NCBI GenBank assembly: GCA_019095985.1
Contig: CM032666.1
Coordinates: 39,586,435 to 39,650,434 of the forward strand
Origin: Streblospio benedicti
Taxonomy: Eukaryota; Annelida; Polychaeta; Spionida; Spionidae
Reading direction: 5' to 3'
DNA length: 64,000 bases
Positions 14,201 to 24,079 of this stretch are shown one piece after another. The position numbers were made by a program, and so were the translations under genes. Position 1 is the stretch's first letter; each line of letters opens with the position of its first letter. Below the pieces are notes generated by a model that had not been told where the DNA came from, searched no databases, and was given only the letters and a program-made list of their open reading frames with translations.

Positions 14201-17200
14201 CACAGATGGCATTGATGATTACATATGTTATTGCAAAGATGGATATACAGGACATAATTGTGAATCTGACTTCGACGAATGTAGCAGCAGTCCATGTGAA
14301 AATAGTGCTAGTTGCTCCCAAGGACTTGATGTATACTACTGTTCTTGTAAGACTGGTTTTACAGGAGAAAATTGTGAAGTTGACATCAATGAATGTAGCA
14401 GCAGTCCTTGTCAAAATCGTGGTACATGTTCACAGGGAATTAATTTGTTTGTATGCACATGTCAGCGTGGGTATTCTGGAGTAAATTGTGAAATTGATAT
14501 AAATGAATGTAGCAGTAAACCATGTAAAAATGGTGCCAGTTGTATGAATGGAATTGGTCTGTATATATGTGCATGCGTAGCAGGGTATGCTGGTGTAAGT
14601 TGTGAAGTTGATATTGACGAATGCAGCAGCAATCCTTGTTTAAATGGTGCAGATTGCATTGACGAAATCGATATCTACATGTGCTCATGTAAACCAGGAT
14701 ATACAGCTGAACATTGTGAAACAAATATAAATGAATGTAATAGCAGTCCATGCCAATTTGGTAGCACTTGTACAGATGAAGTTGATAGATTCAAATGCCA
14801 GTGTAAATCAGGCTATATAGGAAATCTCTGTGAAGTAAACTTTGATGAATGTAGCAGTGGTCCGTGTAAACATAGTGGAACATGTTCAGATGAAATTAAT
14901 AAATTTTCATGCAATTGTAAGTCAGGATATTCAGGGAATAATTGTGAAATTGATATTGATGAATGTGGTAGTCATCCCTGTCAACATAGTGGCATCTGTT
15001 CTGATGAAGTGAACGGATTTGAATGCAAATGTAGCTCAGGATACACTGGAAAATTATGTGAAATTAATATTGATGAATGTAGTAGCAGCCCCTGCCAACA
15101 TGGCGCCACTTGTTCAGATGAAGTTTACAAATATATATGTAATTGTAAATCTGGCTATACTGGACATAATTGTGAAGTAAATATTAATGAATGTAGTAGC
15201 AATCCATGTCAACATAGGGGCACTTGTTCGGATTCTCTTGACGGATTTGTGTGCAATTGTAGATCGGGTTATATGGGAACTCTGTGTGAAGTAAATAGTA
15301 ATGAGTGTAGTAGCAATCCCTGTCAACATAGTGCACTCTGTTATGATGCACCAAATAAATATAGCTGTTTATGCTTATCAGGCTTTACAGGAGATTTGTG
15401 TGAAACTAATATTGACGAATGTAATAGCAATCCTTGTGTACATGGTGGAACTTGTGTAGATGGAATCGACAGATTCGTGTGTAATTGTAAATCGGGTTAC
15501 ACAGGCAACATATGTGATGTTGATGAAGATGAATGCAATAGTCACCCCTGTTTGAATCGAGGTACATGTTCTGATAAAGTTGACCATTATACTTGTTATT
15601 GTAAGAATGGATATACAGGAGAGAATTGTGAAGTAGATGTAAATGAATGTGACAGCAATCCTTGTGTAAATGGTGCGACATGTAGTCATGAAATTCATAG
15701 TTTTTCTTGTCAATGCAAAGCAGGTTACACAGGAATACTTTGTGATAATGATATTGATGAATGTAGCAGCCAACCTTGTAAACGAGGTGGAGATTGTTCA
15801 GATGAAATAGGCTCTTACACATGCCATTGTAAACCGGGAATGGTAGGAACAAATTGTGAATTGGACTTCAATGAATGTGCAAGTCTTCCTTGCCGAAATG
15901 AGGGCAATTGTACTCATGGTGTTGATTATTACAAATGCACTTGTGAGAATGGTTTTAGTGGAGTAAATTGTGAAATTGATATTGATGAATGTAGTAGCTA
16001 TCCGTGCAAAAATAATGCCAGCTGTTCGCAGGGAATCTACACATACACATGCACGTGTAAGTCAGGTTACACAGGAGATAATTGTGATGTTGATATTGAT
16101 GAATGTATGAGTAATCCGTGTCAAAATGATGGCAAATGTACTCAGAGTCTTGATAAATATGTGTGCCATTGTACAGATGGTTTTACAGGAGTTGATTGTG
16201 AAGTTGACATCGATGAATGCAGCAGCAGGCCATGTAAAAATAATGCCAGCTGCCTACATGGAATTGACAATTATACATGCTCATGTATATCTGGTTATAC
16301 AGGATATGATTGTGAAACTGACTTGGATGAATGTAGTAGTAACCCATGCCTAAACAGTGGTTTTTGTTTTCAACAAATAGGCAGTTATCATTGCAAATGC
16401 CTAATTGGTTTTACGGGCACCAATTGCGAAATGGATATAAATGAATGTAGTTGGAATCTTTGCCAACATGGGTCTACCTGTTATGACGAAGTTAGAAATT
16501 ACAAGTGTCATTGTAAAAGGGGTTACGCTGGCCGAAATTGTGAAACTGAGATTAATGAATGTCTTAGTAATCCCTGTCAAAACAATGGAACTTGCACGCA
16601 TGGAATTGATGATTACACATGTATCTGTCAACAAGGATATGCTGGTAGAAATTGTGATGTTGATATTAATGAATGTATCAGCTTTCCATGTCTAAATAAT
16701 GGCACTTGTTTAGACAAAATTGACACATACCACTGCACATGTAGTACTGCATTTACTGGAGAACACTGTCAAATTGATATTGATGAATGTCTAAGCGATC
16801 CATGCGAAAATGGTGGAAGTTGTTCCCAAGGAATTGCCAGTTATGCATGTACATGTAAGATTGGTTTTATTGGTTCAAAGTGTGAAACTAACATAAATGA
16901 ATGTGACAGCCATCCATGCCAACAAGACTCAATGTGTGTAGATGATATAGCCAAGTATGTGTGTAACTGTAGGACCGGCTACTCAGGGTACAATTGTGAA
17001 GTTGAAATTGATGTGTGTCAAAGCAATCCATGTCAAAATGGTGGGCATTGTACCAATGCCATTGGTCATTACATGTGCAGTTGTGCAGCTGGTTTTACAG
17101 GAGAAACTTGTGATGTTGATATTGATGAATGCAACAGTCAACCCTGTAAAAACAATGGAAGCTGCTCTCAAGGAATTGACAGCTACAAGTGCATATGCCA

Positions 17201-18950
17201 ACCTGGCTTTTCAAACGATAACTGTGAAACTAAAATTGATGATTGTAGGAGTAATTCTTGCTATCATAATGGCACTTGTACTGATGGAATGAACACTTAC
17301 ACATGTATTTGTCAGGATGGTTACACTGGGCAACATTGTGAAACTGATGTCAGCGAGTGTGCAAGTACTCCCTGTCAGAATCGAGGAATTTGTGTAGACG
17401 GCATCAATGAATATTTATGTAAATGTGATGAACTACATAAAGGTAAGAATTGTGAGTCTCGCATTGATTTGTGTGACAGCATCCCCTGTTTAAATAATGC
17501 CACATGCATTCCCCATGACTATGAGTATTCATGTAATTGTTTGGAAGGCTACACAGGTTCGCATTGTGAGACCAGTGAATATTCGACATTTAATCATCCT
17601 AACCAGCTTAAACCTAATGTTGTCAATTGCACTAAGATTGCTGTAGGCGTATATAGATGTAGATGTGCTCCCGGATGGTATGGGTATCTCTGCCAAGAAG
17701 AAATTGATGAATGTAAATTTGCAGTCTGTCAGGCAAATTCCTATTGTGTTGATGGTATTAACAGTTATGAATGTGTGTGCTATCCAGGCTATGACCCTGC
17801 AACTGGATGTAGGTCAATGTGTCCATTCGGTCGTTATGGAAATGGAACTGACTGTGGTGGAGTGTGCCACTGTCTCCATGAAGAACCGTGCGACACTAAG
17901 ACTGGAAAGTGTAGTTTGGGCTGTGATTATGGATACATTGGTAGGCAATGTGAAATTGATACACTGTGGTCTAAAAATAAAATCAATAACATTAATGTGA
18001 AGGATTGTGTGGAGAAATCTAAAGGACGCTATGAGTGCCAATGTGCAGATGGTTTTAATGGGTATCATTGTACAAATAACATTGATGATTGTAAATTTGC
18101 AGTCTGCCAAACGAATTCCTATTGTGTTGATGCCATTAACAATTATGAATGTGTGTGCTATCCAGGCTATGACCCTGCAACTGCATGTAGCTCAATGTGT
18201 CCAGTCGGTCGTTATGGAAATGGAACTGACTGTGGTGGAGTGTGCCACTGTCTCCATGAAGAACCGTGCGACACTAAGACTGGAAAGTGTCATTTGGGCT
18301 GCGATAGTGGATACACTGGTAAACAATGTGAAATCAACGATATGCTATGGTCTAAAAATGAAATCAATAACAATAATGTGAAAGATTGTGTGGAGAAATC
18401 TAAAGGACGCTATGAGTGCCAGTGTGCAGATGGTTTTACTGGTTTACTTTGTAAAACTAATATTAATGAGTGTAAATTTTCTGCATGTCCATCCAATGGA
18501 TATTGTGTGGACGGTGTCTTCGGTTACGTTTGCCATTGTATTCCAGGTTATAAATGGCCTGAATGTGAACAATTATGTAAACCTGGACATTATGGCAATG
18601 GCACAGCTTGTCCAAAATGCCATTGTAGTAATAATGCTATGTGTGACCAATATACCGGAGCATGTCCCTCAGGCTGTGCTTCAGGATATTTTGGAACAGC
18701 ATGTCAAGATGCAATCCATGGGCTAGAGCCAAGAGCCATCAAAGGCCAAGAATCATCAGCTGCTGAAGTTCATGAAAATGTTAAAGACAAGAAAAGTCAT
18801 CTAGCGACAGTGCTAGCTGTAAGTCTGACATGTGTGGTGGTTTTTCTGGCAGCAGTAATAAGCATGGTGTTAGTTAGGAAATGTAAAACAAGCGATGACT
18901 TCACTGAACCACTTATTGAGGGGTTTGATATGCGGGATTTCGAATACTGA
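1820..18950 (+). CDS. Giant transmembrane protein with split beta-sandwich modules and ~90 EGF domains (5' incomplete, one in-frame stop)
   Basis: Six exons are visible: 1820-2239, 2724-3602, 3978-4541, 4904-5419, 5553-6071 and 6971-18950. All five introns are GT-AG and phase 2, and exons 1-5 are multiples of 3. The product is a predicted type I membrane protein: repeated modules (second half reading MSTSNGLYTNTSWKC, FDDSDWP, WIWP and MCRSP; first half reading VNVDDxFTLYADGQ and FAIxAxD), then a long run of calcium-binding-type EGF domains, a Draper/MEGF-like cysteine region, a membrane span (about 18800-18875) and a short acidic tail ending MRDFEY. A TAG at 13893-13895 interrupts the frame, which is otherwise open to TGA at 18948. 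Start codon and signal peptide are not in view. The array resembles Notch, fibropellin and similar proteins, but no Notch LNR, ankyrin or other diagnostic domain is present, so I give no symbol. Role inferred: adhesion or recognition at the cell surface. Confidence 0.85.
2724..3602 (+). CDS. EGF-giant exon B: half-module, three EGFs and a degenerate one, half-module
   Basis: It starts YGIMMSTSNGNFYTNSSW and ends FAIHGANDNG before the donor GTATAT at 3603. Between the halves sit three EGF domains (about 2998-3324), the second and third opening with INECKS, then a shortened fourth EGF lacking its central cysteines (about 3370-3450). The length of 879 nt is divisible by 3 and the borders are phase 2 on both sides, as expected for a duplicable cassette. 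Confidence 0.85.
3978..4541 (+). CDS. EGF-giant exon C: half-module, one EGF, half-module
   Basis: It opens YGIMMSTSNGVYTNTSW, has FDDSDW and a variant ERIWPP motif with an inserted serine run, then one EGF (about 4252-4350) and the half-module VHINVDDIFTLYADGQ to FAILAQD. The donor GTCTGA begins at 4542. 564 nt, phase 2 on both sides. Confidence 0.85.
4904..5419 (+). CDS. EGF-giant exon D: half-module, one EGF, half-module
   Basis: It opens YGILMSTSNGLYTNTSW and contains FDDADWP, EKIWP and MCRSP, one EGF (about 5155-5253) and the half-module VNADDAFDLYADGQ to FAVFGKN. The donor GTTGGC begins at 5420. The intron to the next exon is only 133 bp. 516 nt, phase 2 on both sides. Confidence 0.85.
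5553..6071 (+). CDS. EGF-giant exon E: half-module, one EGF, half-module
   Basis: It opens CGIMLSTSTGLYTNTSW and contains DSDWP, EWIWTKG and MCRSP, one EGF (about 5797-5895) and the half-module INVDDEFSLYADGK to FAVKARD. The donor GTAAGA begins at 6072. The following 899-bp intron is the longest in the visible part of the gene. 519 nt, phase 2 on both sides. Confidence 0.85.
6971..18950 (+). CDS. EGF-giant terminal exon, ~12 kb, ~90 EGF domains, membrane anchor
   Basis: The acceptor AG lies at 6969-6970. The exon begins FGVLMSTSTGLYTNTTW (last half-module), followed by two normal EGFs, one degenerate EGF missing its first cysteines (about 7438-7535), then about 88 EGFs of almost fixed 38-residue length from 7545 to 17570. 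Typical units read DIDECSS, then PCxxGxTC, then a CxCxxGYxG core and CE. They carry the calcium-binding DxxEC motif and the Asp/Asn-hydroxylation motif. The C-terminal part has three diverging EGF plus CxxGxYGNGT blocks, a hydrophobic span and a 20-25-residue tail. Without the TAG at 13893 the exon encodes 3,992 residues after the split codon. No intron interrupts it. Confidence 0.85.
7545..17570 (+). repeat. Tandem array of 114-bp EGF-coding units (~88 copies)
   Basis: Each unit encodes one 38-residue EGF with six cysteines. Spacing is so constant that shared words recur at exact multiples of 114 bp. Divergence between neighbours is moderate, while units 20 apart are far more alike (see the higher-order repeat). 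From about 15120 onward units are individually diverged. Confidence 0.9.
9261..15140 (+). repeat. Higher-order repeat: 20 EGF units, 2,280 bp per copy
   Basis: Copies start at 9261, 11541 and 13821, exactly 2,280 bp apart (20 x 114). Marker words confirm the register: the segment at 9325 recurs at 11605 and 13885, and that at 10084 recurs at 12364. The third copy is lost by divergence at about 15120-15200. An older copy lies upstream (about 7545-9260). It matches at 19-20 units offset, with one unit gained or lost. This is the mark of segmental duplication or unequal crossing-over within the exon. Confidence 0.9.
17713..18718 (+). repeat. Three diverging ~378-bp blocks at the C-terminal end of the EGF array
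   Basis: Block 1 (17713-18090) and block 2 (18091-18471) are close copies. Each encodes ECKF/DCKFAVC, a YCVDxINxYECVCYPGYDP EGF, a Draper/MEGF-like CPxGRYGNGTDC segment, and a WSKN linker leading to KGRYECQCADGF. Block 2 carries one extra codon. Block 3 begins at 18472 (KFSACPSNGYCVDG), is strongly diverged, and stops after the CASGYFGTACQ segment just before the membrane-proximal stalk. Confidence 0.8.
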
Positions 18951-19318
18951 ACATCAATGATTCAACATGATAGAGGAGGAAGGAGCCTTTTGTATAAAGA
19001 CATACATGTAGTGGGTCTTTTATCAAATGTACTGCAGCTGGACCATTGTGATAACTATAGCGAGCTCATGTATTGTATTGTATGGTCTGCATTTACACGT
19101 TATTTTAATTCATTATCTATTGCAATTACTAAGAAATCATGGTGCTAAAATTGCTAAGGTGAATGCATAAGATCTCATCTGAGTTCATTGGACATCTTGA
19201 TTAAACACTAATAATTGTGATACACTATGATAAATACTTATAAATTGGTGGGCTGAATATTTAGTTATACGTTTGTTATGTACATTATTGAATGTCATTA
19301 TTAGACCTATATATTATC

Positions 19319-19324
19319 AATAAA
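19319..19324 (+). promoter_or_regulatory. Polyadenylation signal AATAAA of the EGF giant
   Basis: A canonical AATAAA lies 369 bp after the TGA at 18948-18950. It is the first good signal downstream on this strand, so the transcript probably ends near 19340. Confidence 0.6.
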
Positions 19325-19340
19325 GCATATGGTAAGACAC

Positions 19341-21140
19341 CAGTCAATTTATTTGTTATTTGTGGGACACAAAGTCACAGAGGAAGGTTACATTTATATT
19401 TCATGATAAATATCTCTGATATTTTTTCAATTTTCAAATGATAGGTAGGGTCATACTATGCAAAACGTAAGTTGCATAAAAGATGCATGGGAAAGGTCAT
19501 TTGCTGTTTAAATGCAAATTTTGTAGGAACTCTTGTCACTGTGCTAGAGCAACAGAGCAACTTTGATTGCCTCCTTGAATAAGCTTAAGCAAGATGGATA
19601 TCTCACATAAAAATATTTATTGAAATTATTGCAAATACAAGTGATTGTCAACAAATTTTGTGTAGCAACTCATGGTGTGATGCATAAAATTGTGTTATAG
19701 AAAATGTTTGTCAATTACCAGCTATTGTAGTGACAAAACCGTAGATTTCTGCTCCGAGGGGTGGTCGGGTTGGGGGGTACCTAACCCAAAAAATGACACA
19801 GGAACCTGTGTGCCACTGAGGGTATGAAATCAATCGCCAGAAATATAGTGCCACCACCGAGGATATATGACCAAAAATATGTAATGAAGCTCTGTTCTAG
19901 TACCCCAAAATATAGTGTCTTTGTGAAAATATCATTGTGTTATTACACTAATGCAATTGTTCTCCTTTGAACAAAAACAACCACTGTTTAAAAAAAACTG
20001 CCGTCTGTATTACTTTTTGGAAGCATATGTCAAGGCTCGCTCTTGCTTTCATATTGTGTATTCTCCTATTTTAAATCTAAGAAAGTTATCCACTCATACA
20101 ATGACTATGATCAGTGAAAAAGAGAAATCAAAACTTTTTAGGACTACTTCAAGCAAAATTTAGCGTTTAATTCATAGTTAATAAGCTTATTAGAAATATT
20201 TTTTCTCATAACACAATTTCAAATAAGTTGTTTTCTATATATCATTTTTGAAAGGTCATGTAACATGGCATTGAACGAGTTTAGCAGCATTCCTGCTTGT
20301 GGTAGTAAAACCTGCCTTCAGCTATATCTATCGGGATAGAAATATGTTTGGTAAAAAAATTTGTGAAAAATAAAATTGAAAATGAATTTCAAAAACATTG
20401 GAAAACACATTCACACATACAATGTAGATCCTCTAGCATGAACATGCTAGTAAAGATCTCCCAAACTTTAATCCTCTAGGGGCAATCAAACCCTCGACCT
20501 CCGTGTTGAGATGATAGCTGACCAAGCATGCAAGCTGGGGGTTATAGAGACAACGTCCCATATAACCTTTTAGTGGCTCTGTGTTTGGGATGATGATATC
20601 ATTCTGGTCACACAACCGTGGCGTCGTGAATTTGAGTCCCACCAGGCCCACTTGATATAGTCAATTGGCAGCTTAGTAAAACCTGTCTTCAGTTACATAT
20701 ATCGTGGTAGAAATATGTTTGGTAGAAAGATGAGAGATAGAGAAGATTGAAAATGTGTTATAATTATGTGAAATCCACCGATTTGACTATCTTGCTCAAA
20801 CTCAGTGGGCTAAACGTCTATAGCATTGGCTAAAAATTTGCGATTCAACTCCTAGAAAAACATCAATGATAAAACTAAGAACAAAATGAATGTCCTTGGG
20901 CAAATGTGTTTCACTATTTTACGAAATTCTTTAAATTCTGTTAAAAGTACTCCGTTGCAACAAGTATGTAATATAGAAATCGAATTAACTCTGCTTATGT
21001 TACATCAATCCATTAACTTTTAATAGACTAAGTGTCTAATCTTCATAAAGTTACCTGTAACTTCATTTTGACAGCTTTTAGGGAGATAGATGACAAACAA
21101 TAATAGAACAAAATATCTGTTTTTAAATAGAAATATAGCA
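19341..21140. other. Intergenic, repeat-bearing
   Basis: I see no gene between the EGF giant and MRPS14. The stretch near 19740-19880 has short GC-richer motifs without a frame. From 20290 to 20760 there are SINE-like repeats (separate entry). The rest is AT-rich. Confidence 0.5.
20290..20760. repeat. SINE-like repeats, two copies of one tail plus tRNA-like heads
   Basis: A segment at 20309-20390 (AAAACCTGCCTTCAG, then AGAAATATGTTTGGTA) recurs at 20678-20750 with few differences. Between them, 20460-20560 read on the - strand has tRNA-like text (TGCTTGGTCAG, then GGTCGAGGGTTTGAT, close to a Pol III B box). 20600-20650 on the + strand has a second B-box-like string (GTCGTGAATTTGAGTCCC). This suggests tRNA-derived SINEs inserted near or into each other. 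Not a functional tRNA: no cloverleaf fits. Confidence 0.45.
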
Positions 21141-21243
21141 ATGTTATTGTTTCAACAAACAGAGGTGACATAAAAAATAGAAACAAGTAACACTGATATT
21201 TAGATAAAACTTACAAATACATAGATCTAGATCTAGACAAACG

Positions 21244-21432
21244 AACGGAAAACCGTGAATGAACATTATTCCGATATTGTGGTTTTAAACATTTCACATT
21301 GATACACTGAAGATATATTGAACACCAAGGTTGATAAAACATTACATTATGTAAAATTTTCTCTGCTGTTTTGAGTGATAAGTGTTTAAAATCACATTAT
21401 CGGAGTTAACGTTCATTCACGGATTTCCGTTC
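21244..21432. mobile_element. 189-bp MITE with ~50-bp terminal inverted repeats
   Basis: The left arm begins GAACGGAAAACCGTGAATGA. The right arm, read in reverse complement, begins GAACGGAAATCCGTGAATGA, and similarity continues about 50 bp inward (to TTTTAAACA in both). The interior is non-coding. I see no clear target duplication. Probably within the first intron of MRPS14. Confidence 0.7.
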
Positions 21433-21499
21433 AGCTGTCTTAGCTAGTCGTGGAAAAATGATCAATTGTGAACTTATGCCTAATGATAAAGAATATGCA

Positions 21500-21720
21500 G
21501 GGACAGGAATAGACACTTGTCCGCTTGTATTGACGAGTAAAAACTTGTGGAGGACGAGTAGAATGTTTTAGCAACTCGTCCTTTTCACCTGTAGCAATTG
21601 TGGTCAATTTGGCATACAAGTACAGAGTTTGTGCATGGAGGACGAGTACATTTTTTGCAGGACGAGTAGATATTTGGAAGTTATTCGTCCTGCTGACGAG
21701 TAGCACTTTTTTACCTAATC
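21500..21720. repeat. Repeated GACGAGTA/CTCGTCC motif tract
   Basis: GACGAGTA or its complement occurs about six times in 200 bp in mixed orientation, ending with a block at 21680-21725 (GACGAGTAGCA, then CCTAATCCTG). The inverse of this same block occurs at 45375-45400 inside a nested transposon in CAND1 intron 13, so this is a dispersed repeat family. Confidence 0.6.
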
Positions 21721-21814
21721 CTGACCCTGATATGGTTAACAACAAAAGTTTAAGACAGAATATCTAGCAACTTATTACCATGGTGGACCTTTTTACCACT
21801 TTTTTACATTCCAG

Positions 21815-22490
21815 ATATGTGGTCGATGTGAAGGATTACTGAATAATGTTACTTCACCATGGCAATCTACCACTCAAGTTCGAACGCGTTATACAGATTG
21901 GCGAATGTGGAGAGATGTGAAACGAAGAAGACTAGTGAAAGAAAATTGCTATGAGAGAGTCCGATATGTGGCGATAAAACGCAACACCATCATACCAGCA
22001 GAAATTCGAGTTAGTTTTTTCTATCATACAAATGGTAGTACCATATGTATTCTCAGAGTCCTTGCAGTGTTTTTATTCTGATGATTGAGTTTAGTTAGTC
22101 TACCTACCTACCTACCTGCCTACCTGCCTACCCTGCCTGCCTGCCTAAACTTAATGTTTGAAAATGACTGGAATAGCCAAAAATAAACACATTAAATTTT
22201 TAAATAACGTTTCTTGTATAGTCTAATATCACTAAATAGTTTTTTTTTAAAATAAGTATAAGCTTTGTAAATCGTATACATTGAATGTGCTTTTTTAACA
22301 TGTTTAGGAAATCGCTCAGCAAGATCTTCAAAAGTATCCGAGGGATATTCATCCTACACGAATATCAAGGCGATGCGCTCTTACATCTCGAGGACGTGGT
22401 GTGCTGTACAGGTGGCGCTTGAGTAGACACATGTGGCGCCACCTCGCAGACTATAACAAACTGTCAGGTTATACAAGAGCTACTTGGTAA
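21815..22490 (+). CDS. MRPS14: Mitochondrial ribosomal protein S14 (uS14m), N-terminus not settled
   Basis: Two exons are certain: 21815-22009 (65 codons, donor GTTAGT) and 22308-22490 (60 codons and TAA, acceptor TTTAG). They are joined in phase 0. The first contains YTDWRMWRDVKRRRLVKEN and RYVAIKRNTIIPAEIR. The second contains the uS14 core ISRRCALTSRGRGVLYRWR and ends GYTRATW, matching the family's usual ending. uS14m sits in the head of the small mitoribosomal subunit. The cysteines of zinc-binding uS14 forms are absent from the core, as is usual for mitochondrial S14. The visible 125 residues are close to the ~128 of the human protein. The start lies upstream. One candidate first exon is 21141-21164 (8 codons, MLLFQQTE, donor GTGACA, correct phase), which is weak. 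The gene is hidden because both exons are short. Confidence 0.9.
22101..22146. repeat. (TACC)n/(TGCC)n microsatellite
   Basis: About eleven imperfect tetranucleotide copies of CTAC/CTGC lie in the last visible intron of MRPS14. Confidence 0.85.
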
Positions 22491-22616
22491 TTGGAGCGTG
22501 CAGAGTATTATGTTTTATGAATTGGTTGAAATAAAAATTTGTTTTTCTTTTTACTTCACATCATGAATTTGTAAATTTGGAAAGTTGAAGGAATAGTTAT
22601 GCATGTTAATCGTATG

Positions 22617-22622
22617 AATAAA
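22617..22622 (+). promoter_or_regulatory. Polyadenylation signal AATAAA of MRPS14
   Basis: AATAAA lies 127 bp after the MRPS14 stop. An earlier AATAAA at about 22530 is an alternative. Confidence 0.5.
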
Positions 22623-22629
22623 TGAGTTG

Positions 22630-24079
22630 CATCTTAAGTTTTTTTAGCAAGCATTGTTTTATCCTTCTTTTCCTAATTATTATTAAGTTAAACTATCTCA
22701 ATCCATGTTTCTATAGTAGAAACTTCCCCCTCCCACCACCACCCTTTTTGACTTATTTTATTAGATTCCAACAAGGTACATGTAGTTTTGGGACTGTATT
22801 TAATAGGGAAGTTGACTCCTTTTCAGCACAATACTTTCATACATGGTTCTCGAAAAGTTTAAGTCATAAATATAAGCTGATCACATATTTTGAATCTATG
22901 TAAAATTTCCCTTCAGATTGCATTGCTAACTCACTAAAACCATTATTTTATTTTTTTTTAAAATAACCAACATGAACAGCATTCACACAAACGACATATG
23001 AACAAATTATCCATTGACTTTATTGATTCTTGTGCTCAGTAAAATTTGATTATGCATTCATAATTTAGAAGAAATTCCTACAAAAATATATAATCACCAC
23101 AAATGGAATACAATAAATAGTAATTGAGAACACAGATTTAAAATTTTAGTAAATATCTTTATTGCCCATATTAGTCAACATTATCCTAGCAATGATGAGC
23201 TCTCTGAGTACTTTTGATCTAGTTTTCATTGTGGTTCGTTTAAACTCCAAGAAATCATCGTTCAACACTGTTTTTTTTAAGTTTAAACCTCTTAATTGGG
23301 ATGTTAATGTCTGGGTTAGATCAAAGATCAATGATTCCTAACTAGCAGTAGAAATACATTCTTCCACATCATTAAACAAAATGTCCATATTTAGATGATG
23401 AAGATCATGAAATTTATTTTGATAATTTGTGCCTAATTATGTTGAAAGATTTTTTTATCATGGTACAGCTTTATGATTGAAATTCTGATGTTTAGGTTGT
23501 TAAATTAGCACTCTCACTACTTGCTAATTTTTTTTTGCATTTTTATGACTGTCCTGATGTTGCTGTTATCTACATTTTAATACAGTATTAAGGAGCATTC
23601 ATTATTAAGTGGGGTTAGGGGGGAGCAGGAGCAGTGAAAAAAGGGGAAGGAGTTCACTTAAATCATGTAGAAGCAACATAAGGGGGAGATGTTGGTCTAA
23701 AAAAAGTGAATAAGTATTTAAGAGGGGTCATAAATATTCAGCACCAGAACCTTGAAGCGATCACTTTTTGCCACAAGAAGCATTCATGTACCAGGGCCCC
23801 CACTATACTTGTTCATACATGTAGTAGTATTTAGTACTGCTTGTTGACTCAAATTTATCGATAAAAAGGCATCTATTGAGTAAAACCGATGAAGGAGATC
23901 TCCAAGAAAAGGTCATTTATGGCTAGACTAGGCAACAGAATCTAATTATGTACCCTACAAGAACTTGGTTTCAAATATTTTAAATAATCCATGACATTGA
24001 ATGTCTAATGCAGATATTTATGATAAGCAATTCATTATAATAACAAAATCTATGATTTCTTTATATTATGAAATAGATT
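22630..24079. other. Intergenic between MRPS14 and the LINE fragment
   Basis: Apart from the coding-like stretch at 23146-23432 I see no gene. G-rich text at 23612-23740 begins a region whose left edge (TTAAGGAGCATTCATTA, 23589) resembles the reverse complement of 25102-25120 (TTTAGGGACGATTCAGTA), hinting at an old transposon that brackets 23589-25120. Confidence 0.35.
23146..23432 (-). pseudogene. Unidentified coding-like stretch with one in-frame stop
   Basis: Read on the - strand from an acceptor-like TAG at 23433-23435, one frame runs about 95 codons to a TAA at 23146: it includes NMDILFNDVEECISTAS, a TAG, then LTQTLTSQLRGLNLKK, LNDDFLEFKRTTMKTR and IIARIMLTNMGNKDIY. The composition (charged, amphipathic, ending in a clean stop) looks like the last exon of a real protein. 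I do not recognise the family. It could be a decayed retrocopy, a real terminal exon with an allelic stop, or chance. No partner exons were found upstream. It would be tail to tail with MRPS14. Confidence 0.25.

Noticed and set aside
7545-15140. Assignment of the EGF giant to Notch
   Set aside because: There are no LNR, heterodimerisation, RAM or ankyrin regions, and the tail after the membrane span is only about 20-25 residues.
7545-17570. Regular short repeats that might suggest a CRISPR or satellite array
   Set aside because: The period is in frame, codes for six-cysteine EGFs throughout, and has no repeat-spacer alternation.
6987-18381. Many 60-150-codon frames on the - strand and alternative + frames within the EGF array
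   Set aside because: They repeat with the 114-bp period, are rich in Met/Thr/Val or His/Tyr as frame-shifted EGF text must be, and have no independent signals. They are shadows of the EGF frame.
20460-20650. tRNA gene
   Set aside because: B-box-like strings are present, but I find no acceptor stem or anticodon arm. A SINE fits better.
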